Shown piece by piece: positions 33,944-44,362 of a stretch of 64,000 nt of DNA. The notes below the pieces were generated by a model, which was not told the origin of the DNA, ran no database searches, and was given only the letters and a program-made list of their open reading frames with translations. The stretch's first letter is position 1. Every line of letters begins with the position of its first letter. This DNA comes from Arthrobacter sp. TMP15 (GTDB lineage: Bacteria > Actinomycetota > Actinomycetes > Actinomycetales > Micrococcaceae): positions 434,001-498,000 of the forward strand of contig NZ_CP154262.1 of NCBI RefSeq assembly GCF_039529835.1, in the 5' to 3' direction. The position numbers and the translations under genes are program-made.

Positions 33944-36559
33944 TTAGGCTGTCGCGATGAGCCCCAACTCGGCTGAATTGGCCAGTGCTTGATGCCGAGG
34001 CAGGATCTTGACGCCGTAGCCAAAGTTCCCTGACCGGTCAATGAGCAGATCGGCGCAGAACAAGTAACGCCCGGGGCCGTTCTCCTGGGCTGCTTCAAGT
34101 ATCAGTGTGCGCGTGTCCGTGAGTTCATCGGACTCCCCGGCAGTTCCATACACCACGCTGACCTGCACGTCTTCGGGGCTCAGCCCGGCCAAGTTCACAC
34201 CAGCACGGACCTGCATGGTCTCACCGATTTGAGGTTCATCCACGAGCCCGTGCGATTCCACATGCTCAACGTGCACCCCGGGCCACGCCTGGCGTATCCG
34301 CTGGATCCAGGCCGCGAACTCTGTGGTTGCGCCGTAGCCGTCAGCCTTAGCCAAACGCCCTGCTTCCGCCGCCGGTTGGTAGAGACGCTGCACGTATTCG
34401 GCCACCATGCGGTTGGCTGAAACTTGCGGGCCCAACGCTGACAGGGTGTGCTTGATCATGGAAATCCAGTGCGAGGGCAGAGCTCCCTGACCCGGCTGAG
34501 AGGGACCTGCAGCTCCGGCAGCGGCGGCCACTACTTCGCCGTAGAACCGGGGTGCAACCTGGTTTTCAAGTAGCTCATACAGTGCTGCGGCTTCAACATC
34601 GTCGCGTTCCTCATCACTGGTGCCAGTATTTGCTGTGGGGATCGCCCAGCCGTTCTCGCCGTCGTACATTTCATCCCACCAGCCATCCATGACAGAGAGA
34701 TTCAGGGAACCGTTGATGGCGGCCTTCATGCCCGAGGTGCCGCACGCTTCCAGCGGCCGCAGCGGGTTATTCAGCCAGACATCGCAACCCGGGAAAAGGG
34801 TCCGGGCCATGGCAATGTCGTAATTGGGCAAAAAGACTATCCGGTGACGCACCTCGGGATCGTCTGTGAACTGGACAAGGTCCTGAATCATTTTTTTACC
34901 GGCGTCGTCGGCCGGGTGCGATTTGCCGGCAATGATGATCTGGATCGGATGCTCGGAATGCAACAGCAAGGCCTTAAGCCGGGCAGGATCGCGAAGCATC
35001 AGGGTCAACCGCTTGTAGGTGGGCACGCGGCGGGCGAATCCAATGGTCAGGACATCGGGATCCAGCGCATTTTCCGTCCACGCCAGTTGGGCATCCGCGG
35101 CGCCGCGCTTCTTCCACGAGGAACGCAGACGACGCCGGGCATCCACTACCAGTGCGCAGCGCAAACGTCGACGCAGCGCCCACACATCTTCATCGCTAAC
35201 GTCATACACCTTGGACCAATCCGGCCCATCCAAAACATCAGCTCCAAAGCGTTCCCGGGCCAGTGCGGCCAGCTCCGGATCCACCCAGGTGGGCACGTGG
35301 ACACCGTTGGTGACAGAGGTGATCGGAACATCCGCCTGATCAAAGCCTGGCCAAAGCCCTGCGAACATACCGCGGGAAACCACCCCGTGCAGCTTCGCTA
35401 CGCCATTGGCGCGCTGAGCCAGGCGGAGCCCCATGACCGCCATGTTAAAGACGTCGTGGTCGCCACCTTCATAATTTTCAGCGCCCAGGGACAGGATCTG
35501 CTGCACAGGAACACCGGGTGCCAGTGCTCCGGCAAAGAAGTGCTCAATCATGCCGCGGGGGAACCTGTCGATGCCTGCCGGGACGGGAGTGTGCGTGGTG
35601 AAAACCGTTGACGCGCGGCCAGCTGCCAGTGCTTCATCCCAGCTCAGCGCCCGCTCCGTCACAGCAGGGTCCATCAATTCGCGGATACGTTCGATCCCCA
35701 GGAAGCCGGCGTGGCCTTCATTGGTGTGGAACACTTCCGGGGCGGGCGTGCCGGTCAACCGTGCATGGACGCGCAGGGCTTTGACCCCGCCCATGCCCAG
35801 GAGCAGTTCCTGCGTGAGGCGGTGATCGCCCCCACCGCCGTACAGCCTGTCAGTGACACCGCGGGCAGCGTCGTCATTCTCGGCAACATTTGAATCCAGC
35901 AGCAGCAGCGGCACGCGGCCCACATCGGCTCGCCAAATATGGGCACGCAGCACCCTGTCGTCGGGCAGTGGGAGCTGGATTTGAATGGGTGTGCCATCAT
36001 CTTCACGCAATAAAGTCAGCGGCAAGGCATCCGGGTCAAGCAGCGGGTAACTCTCCTGCTGCCACGCGTCTTTGGACAAGGACTGCTTGAAATAGCCTGC
36101 CTGATATAAGAGTCCGACGCCGATCAGCGGCACCCCCAGATCGGAGGCGGACTTCAGGTGGTCACCGGCCAAAATGCCCAGTCCCCCAGAGTACTGGGGG
36201 AGGACCTCGGTGATACCAAACTCGGGGGAGAAATAGGCAATGCAAGCAGGCGCCTCTGCACCCAACCCCTGGTACCAGCGGGGTTCGCTGAGGTAGGTTT
36301 CCAGGCTGGTTTCGGCAGCGGCCACGCGGGCCACAATCTCGGGGTTTGTGGCCAAATCCAGCAACTGCTCACGAGACATTGCCGCGAGCATGGCCAGCGG
36401 ATCGTGGCGGGAAGTTTCCCACAACTCCGGGTTGAGGAATTCAAACAGGGCCCGGGTTGGCAGGTGCCAGGACCAGCGCAGGTTGGTGGCCAGGCGGGTC
36501 AGCGCGGAAATTTCCGTAGGGATGACGGTGCGGACGGTAAATCTGCGGATTGCCTTCAT
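33944..36559 (-). CDS. glgP: Alpha-glucan phosphorylase GlgP (DUF3417 type)
   Basis: An 871-residue GT35 phosphorylase releasing glucose 1-phosphate from glycogen or maltodextrins. It has the N-terminal DUF3417 region of the actinobacterial type (LATNLRWSWHLPTRALFE), then YFSPEFGITEVLPQYSGGLG. The PLP lysine is Lys612 in GTSGMKAAING, followed by SVMDGWWDE. The ATG at 36559 (MKAIRRFTVRTV) is preferred over a GTG nine bases upstream. It is convergent with glgX and divergent from glgE. Confidence 0.93.
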   Translation of the reverse strand: MKAIRRFTVRTVIPTEISALTRLATNLRWSWHLPTRALFEFLNPELWETSRHDPLAMLAAMSREQLLDLATNPEIVARVAAAETSLETYLSEPRWYQGLGAEAPACIAYFSPEFGITEVLPQYSGGLGILAGDHLKSASDLGVPLIGVGLLYQAGYFKQSLSKDAWQQESYPLLDPDALPLTLLREDDGTPIQIQLPLPDDRVLRAHIWRADVGRVPLLLLDSNVAENDDAARGVTDRLYGGGGDHRLTQELLLGMGGVKALRVHARLTGTPAPEVFHTNEGHAGFLGIERIRELMDPAVTERALSWDEALAAGRASTVFTTHTPVPAGIDRFPRGMIEHFFAGALAPGVPVQQILSLGAENYEGGDHDVFNMAVMGLRLAQRANGVAKLHGVVSRGMFAGLWPGFDQADVPITSVTNGVHVPTWVDPELAALARERFGADVLDGPDWSKVYDVSDEDVWALRRRLRCALVVDARRRLRSSWKKRGAADAQLAWTENALDPDVLTIGFARRVPTYKRLTLMLRDPARLKALLLHSEHPIQIIIAGKSHPADDAGKKMIQDLVQFTDDPEVRHRIVFLPNYDIAMARTLFPGCDVWLNNPLRPLEACGTSGMKAAINGSLNLSVMDGWWDEMYDGENGWAIPTANTGTSDEERDDVEAAALYELLENQVAPRFYGEVVAAAAGAAGPSQPGQGALPSHWISMIKHTLSALGPQVSANRMVAEYVQRLYQPAAEAGRLAKADGYGATTEFAAWIQRIRQAWPGVHVEHVESHGLVDEPQIGETMQVRAGVNLAGLSPEDVQVSVVYGTAGESDELTDTRTLILEAAQENGPGRYLFCADLLIDRSGNFGYGVKILPRHQALANSAELGLIATA

Positions 36560-36734
36560 GCCGGTCACATTAGCTCAGTTTTTACCCATCACGTCAGTGG
36601 AGTGTGACTAATTGTCCATTCATTACGCGGTGCCGGTGGACAAAGAGCGTTTATTGCTGGTGTGTGACGGCCAATCCGGGGGATATGGCAGAAAACCTTA
36701 GCAATCTGGGCGCGGACTCGCTAACGTCTAGTTT

Positions 36735-38924
36735 GTGAGTACTTCCAAGCCTTCGCGTAATGTGCCAACCACAGCAACCGCCCCGGCGGATACTGCCTCA
36801 TCGGATGAGACCGCTGGTTCCCGGGCGGACGGTGCCGCTAGGGCAGGCGCTGCCGCCAGGGCGGGCGCTGCCGCCAGGGCGGGCGCTGCAACTGCGGCGC
36901 CGGATATCAGATCCGGTTTGCGTTTTGGGCGGATACCCATCACCAACATCCAGCCCGTACTTGAAGGTGGCAGATTCCCTGCCAAGGGCGTGCGCGGCGC
37001 CGATGTTCGCGTGAGCGCGGTGGTGTTCCGTGAGGGCCACGATGCTCTGGGCGTCACCGCGATTCTCATTGCCCCAGACGGCAGTGAAGTCCAGCGCACA
37101 CGGCTGAAACCGGGTGCCAAGGGTACCGACTCGTGGGAAGGTGTCCTCACCCCCGCCCACGAAGGTGACTGGAGTTTCGCCATCGAAGGATGGAGCGATC
37201 TGTACGGGACTTGGGCTCACAACGCCACTGTGAAGATCAACGCCGGGGTTGATGTTGAGGTGATGTTGGCTGAAGGTGTGCTCCTGCTCAGCGACGCTGC
37301 TAAAGCTGCCAAAGCAACCGCACCCGAGGCGGCAACAGTATTCAAAAAGGCCGCCCACACAGTGGCGGATTCGTCCCTGAACATCAATGACCGCTTGGCC
37401 GCCGGCACCAGCGCTGCGGTGCGTGCCGCCGTCGTACATTTCCCACTGCGTGACCTCGTGACACGCAGCGAATCCTTTCCGCTGAAGGTTGAGCGCGATG
37501 CGGCCGGGCGTGGCGCATGGTACGAGTTCTTTCCGCGGTCGGAAGGGGCGATCCGTCATCCCGAGACCGGTGAATTCACCAGTGGCAACTTCCGCACAGC
37601 TGCCCGCCGGTTGCCGGCGGTTGCGGCGATGGGCTTCGATGTCATTTACCTGCCGCCCATTCATCCCATAGGCAAGGTCAACCGCAAGGGCCCGAATAAC
37701 TCTTTGACTGCGGGGCCTGCGGATCCGGGATCTCCGTGGGCCATTGGTTCGGCTGAGGGTGGCCATGATGCTATTCACCCGGAGCTGGGTTCCTTTGCCG
37801 ATTTTGATGCTTTTGTGGCGGCGGCACATGATCAGAATTTGGAGGTTGCCCTTGACCTGGCGCTGCAGTGCGCCCCTGATCATCCATGGGCCACGGCGCA
37901 TCCGGAATGGTTCACCACACGCGTTGATGGCACTATTGCGTACGCGGAAAATCCGCCCAAAAAGTACCAGGATATTTACCCGCTGAACTTCGATAATGAC
38001 CCCGTGGGTTTGTCGGAGGAAATCTTGCGGATTGTGCGGCTGTGGATTGAGCACGGCGTACGAATTTTTCGTGTCGATAACCCGCACACCAAGCCTGTCT
38101 GGTTTTGGGAGTGGCTCATTGGCACCATCAACACCGAACGCCCGGACATTGTGTTCCTGGCCGAGGCATTTACGCGCCCTGCCATGATGGCGGCGCTGGG
38201 CAGGGCAGGATTCCAGCAGTCCTACAGCTATTTCACCTGGCGGAACACCAAGGAGGAACTGGAAGAGTACCTAGTCCACGTGAGCGGCGAATCCGCTGGC
38301 TACTTCCGCCCCAACTTCTTCGTTAACACCCCTGACATTCTCACCGAATATTTGCAGTACGGTGGCCCGGCAGCGTTTAAGATTCGTGCTATTTTGGCCG
38401 CCATGGGTAGCCCACTGTGGGGAATGTACGCAGGCTTTGAACTTTTTGAACACGTGGCGCGGCCCGGGTCCGAAGAGAACATTGACAATGAAAAATATGA
38501 GTACAAAAATCGGGACTTTGCTGGCGCAGAGGCACAGAATAAGTCACTTGCTCCCTTTGTTACGCTGCTCAATGGGATACGGCGTGCCCACCCTGCATTG
38601 TTAGATCTGCAGAACTTGACGCTGCATGAGAGCTCCGACCCCGCCACCCTGGTTTTCAGCAAGCACAAAAATATTGCTGCCACAGCGGATGAACCGGCCC
38701 GCAAGGACACCATTATTGTTGTCATCAACGTTGACCCGCACAGCATGCGTGAAGGGGAAGTAACTCTTGACCTTGACGCGCTGGAGCTTGACGGGTTGTC
38801 TGGCGATGGGACGTTCCGCGTGGATGAACTCATCACCGGTGCCAGCTGGAACTGGAGTAAAAAGAACTACTTCCGTTTGGACGCTCACTTTGAACCGGCC
38901 CACATTTTGCACGTTAGGGGTTAA
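36735..38924 (+). CDS. glgE: Maltose-1-phosphate maltosyltransferase GlgE
   Basis: A 729-residue GH13_3 enzyme extending alpha-1,4-glucan with maltose from maltose 1-phosphate. Catalytic residues by position: nucleophile Asp448 (FRVDNPHTKPVWFWEW, the GlgE signature) and acid Glu477 (FLAEAFTRP). The N-terminus has an Ala/Gly/Arg repeat (RAGAAA, about three copies from an 18-bp repeat at 36841-36889) before the folded part starts SGLRFGRIPITNI. The start is GTG at 36735 with no ribosome binding site and a possible -10 element a few bases upstream, so a leaderless transcript is likely. treS follows after 3 bp. Confidence 0.95.
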   Translation: MSTSKPSRNVPTTATAPADTASSDETAGSRADGAARAGAAARAGAAARAGAATAAPDIRSGLRFGRIPITNIQPVLEGGRFPAKGVRGADVRVSAVVFREGHDALGVTAILIAPDGSEVQRTRLKPGAKGTDSWEGVLTPAHEGDWSFAIEGWSDLYGTWAHNATVKINAGVDVEVMLAEGVLLLSDAAKAAKATAPEAATVFKKAAHTVADSSLNINDRLAAGTSAAVRAAVVHFPLRDLVTRSESFPLKVERDAAGRGAWYEFFPRSEGAIRHPETGEFTSGNFRTAARRLPAVAAMGFDVIYLPPIHPIGKVNRKGPNNSLTAGPADPGSPWAIGSAEGGHDAIHPELGSFADFDAFVAAAHDQNLEVALDLALQCAPDHPWATAHPEWFTTRVDGTIAYAENPPKKYQDIYPLNFDNDPVGLSEEILRIVRLWIEHGVRIFRVDNPHTKPVWFWEWLIGTINTERPDIVFLAEAFTRPAMMAALGRAGFQQSYSYFTWRNTKEELEEYLVHVSGESAGYFRPNFFVNTPDILTEYLQYGGPAAFKIRAILAAMGSPLWGMYAGFELFEHVARPGSEENIDNEKYEYKNRDFAGAEAQNKSLAPFVTLLNGIRRAHPALLDLQNLTLHESSDPATLVFSKHKNIAATADEPARKDTIIVVINVDPHSMREGEVTLDLDALELDGLSGDGTFRVDELITGASWNWSKKNYFRLDAHFEPAHILHVRG

Positions 38925-38927
38925 AGC

Positions 38928-40715
38928 ATGTCCTTTTCGCACAGCCACAGCTCATCCGCGTTCAACCTGATTGCACCGGGACTGGCCCACGACCCGCACT
39001 GGTACCGCAAGGCTGTCTTTTATGAAGTGCTTGTGCAGAGCTTTGCCGATGCCAACGGTGACGGTGCCGGCGATTTTTCGGGGCTGATTTCACGCCTTGA
39101 CTACCTCCAATGGTTGGGTGTGGACTGCCTCTGGCTCCCACCGTTCTTTGATTCGCCATTACTGGACGGCGGCTACGACGTCAGGGATTTCCGGGCGGTA
39201 ATGGATGCTTACGGCACCATTTCAGATTTCCAATCCCTGGTGACCCAGGCGCACGAACGCGGAATGCGGATCATCATTGACTTGCCGCTGAACCACACCT
39301 CGGACCAGCACCGGTGGTTTAAAGAGTCAAGGGAAGATCCGGAGGGCCCGTACGGCGACTTCTACATGTGGAGTGACACCACTGAGCTGTATGAGGACGC
39401 CAGGATCATCTTTGTTGATACTGAAGAATCCAACTGGAGCTTTGACCCCATTCGACGGCAATTCTTCTGGCACAGGTTCTTCAGCCACCAGCCAGATTTG
39501 AACTATGAAAATCCTGCTGTCAAGGAAGCCGTTTTTGATATTGTGCGGTTCTGGCTGCAACAAGGAATTGACGGTTTCCGGGCAGATGCCATCCCATACC
39601 TGTACGCAGAAGACGGCACTAACTGCGAAAACCTGCCCAAAACGCACGAATTTTTACAGGATCTTCGGGCCATGGTTGATAACGAGTTCCCTGGCCGGAT
39701 TATTGTTGCTGAGGCCAACCAGATGCCACATGAAGTGGTGGATTATTTTGGCACCGAGGAGAAACCCGAATGCCACATGGCGTTCCACTTCCCGATCATG
39801 CCCCGGCTCTACTACGCCCTTCGTGATCAAAAGGCCGCCCCGATCATTGAGACCATGGCCAACACCCCGGACATTCCAGCTAACGCCCAGTGGGGAACGT
39901 TCCTGCGCAACCATGACGAGCTCACATTGGAGATGGTGACTCCCAGCGAGCGTGAAGCAATGATGGGCTGGTACGCTCCTGACTCCCGGATGCGGGCCAA
40001 TATTGGTATTCGACGCCGGTTGGCAACTCTGCTGGATAACTCACGGGCCGAAATTGAGCTGATTAACGCCCTGTTGATGGCCCTGCCTGGCAGCCCATTT
40101 CTGTACTATGGCGATGAAATTGGCATGGGAGATAACATCTGGCTCGATGACAGGGATGCCTCCCGAACACCCATGCAGTGGAACCCGGACAGGAACGCAG
40201 GTTTCTCCAACACTGACCCGGGCAAATTGTTCCTTCCCGTGGTGCAGTCCTTGGTTTACCACTACAACCACGTCAATGTTGAGGCGCAGATGGGGCATTC
40301 AAGTTCCCTGCTGCATTGGAATAAGCAAATTCTTGGTGTGCGCAAGACCCACCCGGCGTTTGGGTTGGGCCGCTACGAGAATGTGTCCACCTCGCATGAA
40401 TCTGTGCTCGCCTTCTTGCGAGTGCTGCCCGTAGGCAATGCGGAAGGAGAGCGTCCGGAAACTATTTTGTGCGTCTTTAACCTCTCCCAAAACCCGGCAG
40501 CCGCCATTTTGCATATACCAACCCTTTCCGGCAGAGGCCTTCGGGACGTTTTTGGTCATGATATTTTCCCCGGCATTGATGAGGAAGGGAACCTCAGCCT
40601 GACGCTTGGCTCATACGATTTTTACTGGCTGCGGCTGCGCTCTCAATCCTCCAACGTGCTTTCCACACAAACGCAGGCCATGCCGGTAATTGATGGAACG
40701 GAGTACGGGTACTAA
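38928..40715 (+). CDS. treS: Trehalose synthase (maltose alpha-D-glucosyltransferase) TreS
   Basis: A 595-residue GH13_16 enzyme interconverting trehalose and maltose. After a short tail the barrel begins WYRKAVFYEVLVQSFADANG. Catalytic residues by position are Asp220 (GFRADAIPYL), Glu262 (IVAEANQMP) and Asp330 (RNHDELT). The LYAEDGTNCENLP stretch after the nucleophile is characteristic of TreS. It provides maltose for the kinase part of the next protein, whose start overlaps the stop by one base (taATG). Confidence 0.95.
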   Translation: MSFSHSHSSSAFNLIAPGLAHDPHWYRKAVFYEVLVQSFADANGDGAGDFSGLISRLDYLQWLGVDCLWLPPFFDSPLLDGGYDVRDFRAVMDAYGTISDFQSLVTQAHERGMRIIIDLPLNHTSDQHRWFKESREDPEGPYGDFYMWSDTTELYEDARIIFVDTEESNWSFDPIRRQFFWHRFFSHQPDLNYENPAVKEAVFDIVRFWLQQGIDGFRADAIPYLYAEDGTNCENLPKTHEFLQDLRAMVDNEFPGRIIVAEANQMPHEVVDYFGTEEKPECHMAFHFPIMPRLYYALRDQKAAPIIETMANTPDIPANAQWGTFLRNHDELTLEMVTPSEREAMMGWYAPDSRMRANIGIRRRLATLLDNSRAEIELINALLMALPGSPFLYYGDEIGMGDNIWLDDRDASRTPMQWNPDRNAGFSNTDPGKLFLPVVQSLVYHYNHVNVEAQMGHSSSLLHWNKQILGVRKTHPAFGLGRYENVSTSHESVLAFLRVLPVGNAEGERPETILCVFNLSQNPAAAILHIPTLSGRGLRDVFGHDIFPGIDEEGNLSLTLGSYDFYWLRLRSQSSNVLSTQTQAMPVIDGTEYGY

Positions 40716-43700
40716 TGTCCGCGCTCGTTGACCTCTTAGCTCAATGGCTGCCACAGCAACGCTGGTACCCACGCAAGGGTGAGGCGGGCATTGGTGCGCA
40801 AATAAGTATTGCGGATGTTTTTGAGCTGGACGCGAATGACCCGGAGGTTTGCCTCCTGGTGTTACTTGTCAGCGTGGATTTTCCGGATGTAAGCACCGGG
40901 CTGACACTTCACGTACCGCTGAGTATCCGTGGAAATAGTACTGGTGTACTAAATGATGTTGGCGTTGAACTTGGGGCCTTGTTAGGTGCAGTCCAAGCCG
41001 GCGAGACTGAAGCCGGAGCCTCTTGGCCGGGTGGGCGCGTGTATGAAGGTTTGGGGGATCCAGCATTTTTGCAGGCGTGGCTGGCGGAGGTTCTTGCTCC
41101 CAATAGTGTGCCGCGCATAGCTGGCGTTGCTCTTCATATATGGCGCAATCCCGCTCTGGGAGCTCTGGGCGCAGAAAGTGTTGTGCCGGCAACAAACATT
41201 CGCTTGGTGCGGAGTGAACAATCCAATACCTCTGTCATATTCCAACTGGGCAACATGCCCCTTATTGCTAAGTTCTTTCGAGTTATCCAACCGGGCGTCC
41301 ATCCGGAAGTTGAAATTGGCGCGGCTCTTGCCCTCGCGGCACAAGAGGCTGGCGAGGTAAACGTTCCACTGTTGCAAGCGTCCGTGGGGTACGGAGAGTC
41401 CAACACCACCCTTTTTGTGATTCACGACTTCATTGCTGGCGCCAAAGACGGATGGGCACTGGCACTGGAAGCGGCTGGAAAGCAATGCGACTTTTCCCAG
41501 CACGCCCACGCCATAGGAGCATCCCTGGCCCGCGTTCATGCCGGGTTGCGCAACAGCCTGGGTGCGCGCAGCTATGAACCAAGCGAGAAGGCATCATTTA
41601 TAGAGGCGATCTCCACTCGGCTTCAGGCGGCTTGGGCGCTGGTGGGCACCGCCGTCGGGCCCTATGAGGCTGACTTCCAAAACGTCTTAACACAGCTGCG
41701 CAAAATAAAGACTTTGCCGCCGGTGCAGCGTATTCATGGTGACCTGCACCTAGGGCAGCTCCTGCACAAGGAATCTGCCGGGGAGAGCGGCTGGTACATT
41801 CTGGATTTTGAAGGCGAACCGTTGCGTCCGTTGGCCGATCGGGGCCTGCCCGATGTCACATTGCGTGACCTGGCCGGAATGTTGCGCTCATTTGACTATG
41901 CCGGGGCGCAAGCCGCAGCCACCGAAGAGGTGACGGCGGCACAGGGCGCACGCTGGTCAAAACAGTGTGCCGACGCCTTCATAAACGGTTATGCGGAGGC
42001 CTCCGGTGAGGTCATCGCACGCAACAGTGCACTTTTCGTGGCATTGTGGCTGGACAAGGCCCTGTATGAAATCGTTTATGAAGTGCAAAATCGACCCAGC
42101 TGGGCGTGGGTGCCGATTAAAGCTGTGCGGGAATTGCTTGAATCAAGGGAAAGTGGTGTGGACATGGGACTGAATAAAGTAGCCCCGCTTGCTGTCGATG
42201 CGGGAGTCTTGGCGCGAATCTCCGAGGGAAGCTATTACGCACCTCACTCGGTCTTGGGGGCACACCTTGACGGCGACGGTTTTGTGACCGTGCGTGCGCT
42301 GCGGCATTTGGCGCAGTCCGTTACGTTAGTGACGGGCAGCGCAGAGTTCCCTATGGCTCATGAGCACGGCGGTGTTTGGGTTGTTGTGATTCGCGCAGAG
42401 AACCCGGGGCATGTCCCTGACTATCGCCTGGATGTTGGCTATGCACAGGGTGTCACCCGCATGGATGATGCCTACCGCTACATGCCCACAGTGGGTGAAT
42501 TGGATATGCACCTCATGGCTGAGGGCAGGCATGAGACTCTCTGGACTGTGTTGGGTGCACATGTCCAGCGCTACCACTCCGCACTGGGCGAGGTCTCAGG
42601 AGTCAGCTTCGCTGTGTGGGTGCCAGCCGTGCAAGCCGTTCGGGTCATCGGCGAGTTCAATGGGTGGGACGGCCGTGGACACGCCATGCGAAGCCTGGGC
42701 AATAGTGGGATCTGGGAACTGTTCATTCCGGATGTCGCCGCAGGAGACCGCTACAAATTTGAAATCCTCACCGAGCAGGGTCAATGGCTGCAAAAAGCGG
42801 ACCCCATGGCCTATGGAACCGAGGTGCCCCCGCTAACGGCATCTCGCGTGGTTGAATCAAGCTATTCTTTCCAAGACGGGGACTGGATGGCGCAAAGAAG
42901 CCAGGTAGACCCGCACAATTCGCCCATGAGTGTTTATGAGGTGCACTTGGGTTCATGGCGTGTGGGCTTGAGCTACGTAGAACTGGCCCGCGAGCTCGTG
43001 GAGTACGTCAAATGGCTTGGTTTCACCCATATTGAGCTCATGCCCGTGGCCGAACATCCCTTTGGCGGTTCATGGGGATACCAGGTCACCTCCTACTACG
43101 CCCCAACCTCGCGCTTTGGCCACCCTGACGAGTTCCGATTCCTTGTGGACTCTCTGCACCAAGCCGGCATTGGCGTCATCATGGACTGGGTGCCGGCGCA
43201 CTTCCCTAAAGATGAGTGGGCGCTGGCCAAATTCAATGGTGGGGCTCAATACGAACACCCAGACCCGCGTCTGGGCGAGCACCCCGACTGGGGCACACTG
43301 ATCTTTGACTTTGGCCGCAATGAAGTCAGGAACTTCCTTGTAGCCAACGCTCTCTACTGGTTTGAAGAGTTCCACATTGACGGGATACGGGTGGACGCCG
43401 TCGCATCCATGCTTTATCTTGACTATTCCCGTGAAGACGGGGCCTGGAGCCCCAACAGGTATGGCGGCAGGGAGAACCTTGAAGCAATCAGCTTCCTGCA
43501 GGAAATGAATGCCACCGCTTACCGGCGCAACCCCGGCATCATCACCATTGCCGAAGAATCAACCGCATTCCCCGGCGTGACCGCTCCCACCAGTGGTGGC
43601 GGACTGGGCTTTGGGCTGAAATGGAACATGGGCTGGATGCATGACTCGCTGACCTATATAGGCGAAGAGCCCATCAACAGGGGCTGGCACCACAACCAAA

Positions 43701-44362
43701 TCACGTTCTCCCTGGTTTATGCGTTCACGGAGAACTTCCTGCTACCTATTAGCCACGACGAAGTGGTCCATGGCAAGGGATCACTGCTTCGCAAAATGCC
43801 AGGGGACAGGTGGCAGCAACTGGCCAACTTGCGCGCTTATTTGGCGTTCCAGTGGGCGCACCCTGGTAAGCAACTGATCTTCATGGGCACCGAGTTTGCT
43901 CAGGAAGCTGAATGGAGTGAACAGCACGGCCTTGACTGGTGGCTGGCCGAGAACCCCGCCCACAGTGCCATCCAGGCACTCGTTAAGGACCTGAACGACT
44001 GCTATTCCAACACCCCAGCCCTTTATGAGCAGGACAATGTCCAAGCCGGTTTCACCTGGCTCAATGGTGGTGATTCTGAAAATAACGTGGTCTCCTTTGT
44101 GCGCTGGGATAAAATCGGCAACCCACTGGTGTGCGTCATCAACTTTGCCGGCCTTGCGTACGAGGGCTATCGCGTTGGGCTGCCGCAAGCGGGCCTCTGG
44201 CAAGAAGTTCTCAACACCGACCTTGAAACCTATGGCGGATCCGATGTTAGAAACACCGGAGAGCTCCAAGCCGAAGAGCTTGCATGGGACGGCCAAAGTG
44301 CATCATTGCGGCTGCGTGTACCTCCGCTTGGTGCACTGTATTTGGCACCTGTTCAGAGGTAG
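40715..44362 (+). CDS. glgB: Maltokinase-branching enzyme fusion (Mak/Pep2-GlgB)
   Basis: A 1215-residue two-enzyme protein. Residues 1 to about 465 are a maltokinase (MSALVDLLAQWLPQQRWYPRK start; kinase loop IHGDLHLGQLL with Asp343; metal site WYILDFEGEP with Asp364), which makes maltose 1-phosphate. Residues about 480-1215 are a GH13_9 1,4-alpha-glucan branching enzyme with CBM48 domains. Its nucleophile is Asp894 (GIRVDAVASM), acid Glu947 (TIAEESTAFP) and third Asp1015 (SHDEVVHGKGS). All key residues of both halves are present. The frame is continuous across the junction. With TreS and GlgE it completes the GlgE pathway in one transcript. Confidence 0.95.
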   Translation: MSALVDLLAQWLPQQRWYPRKGEAGIGAQISIADVFELDANDPEVCLLVLLVSVDFPDVSTGLTLHVPLSIRGNSTGVLNDVGVELGALLGAVQAGETEAGASWPGGRVYEGLGDPAFLQAWLAEVLAPNSVPRIAGVALHIWRNPALGALGAESVVPATNIRLVRSEQSNTSVIFQLGNMPLIAKFFRVIQPGVHPEVEIGAALALAAQEAGEVNVPLLQASVGYGESNTTLFVIHDFIAGAKDGWALALEAAGKQCDFSQHAHAIGASLARVHAGLRNSLGARSYEPSEKASFIEAISTRLQAAWALVGTAVGPYEADFQNVLTQLRKIKTLPPVQRIHGDLHLGQLLHKESAGESGWYILDFEGEPLRPLADRGLPDVTLRDLAGMLRSFDYAGAQAAATEEVTAAQGARWSKQCADAFINGYAEASGEVIARNSALFVALWLDKALYEIVYEVQNRPSWAWVPIKAVRELLESRESGVDMGLNKVAPLAVDAGVLARISEGSYYAPHSVLGAHLDGDGFVTVRALRHLAQSVTLVTGSAEFPMAHEHGGVWVVVIRAENPGHVPDYRLDVGYAQGVTRMDDAYRYMPTVGELDMHLMAEGRHETLWTVLGAHVQRYHSALGEVSGVSFAVWVPAVQAVRVIGEFNGWDGRGHAMRSLGNSGIWELFIPDVAAGDRYKFEILTEQGQWLQKADPMAYGTEVPPLTASRVVESSYSFQDGDWMAQRSQVDPHNSPMSVYEVHLGSWRVGLSYVELARELVEYVKWLGFTHIELMPVAEHPFGGSWGYQVTSYYAPTSRFGHPDEFRFLVDSLHQAGIGVIMDWVPAHFPKDEWALAKFNGGAQYEHPDPRLGEHPDWGTLIFDFGRNEVRNFLVANALYWFEEFHIDGIRVDAVASMLYLDYSREDGAWSPNRYGGRENLEAISFLQEMNATAYRRNPGIITIAEESTAFPGVTAPTSGGGLGFGLKWNMGWMHDSLTYIGEEPINRGWHHNQITFSLVYAFTENFLLPISHDEVVHGKGSLLRKMPGDRWQQLANLRAYLAFQWAHPGKQLIFMGTEFAQEAEWSEQHGLDWWLAENPAHSAIQALVKDLNDCYSNTPALYEQDNVQAGFTWLNGGDSENNVVSFVRWDKIGNPLVCVINFAGLAYEGYRVGLPQAGLWQEVLNTDLETYGGSDVRNTGELQAEELAWDGQSASLRLRVPPLGALYLAPVQR

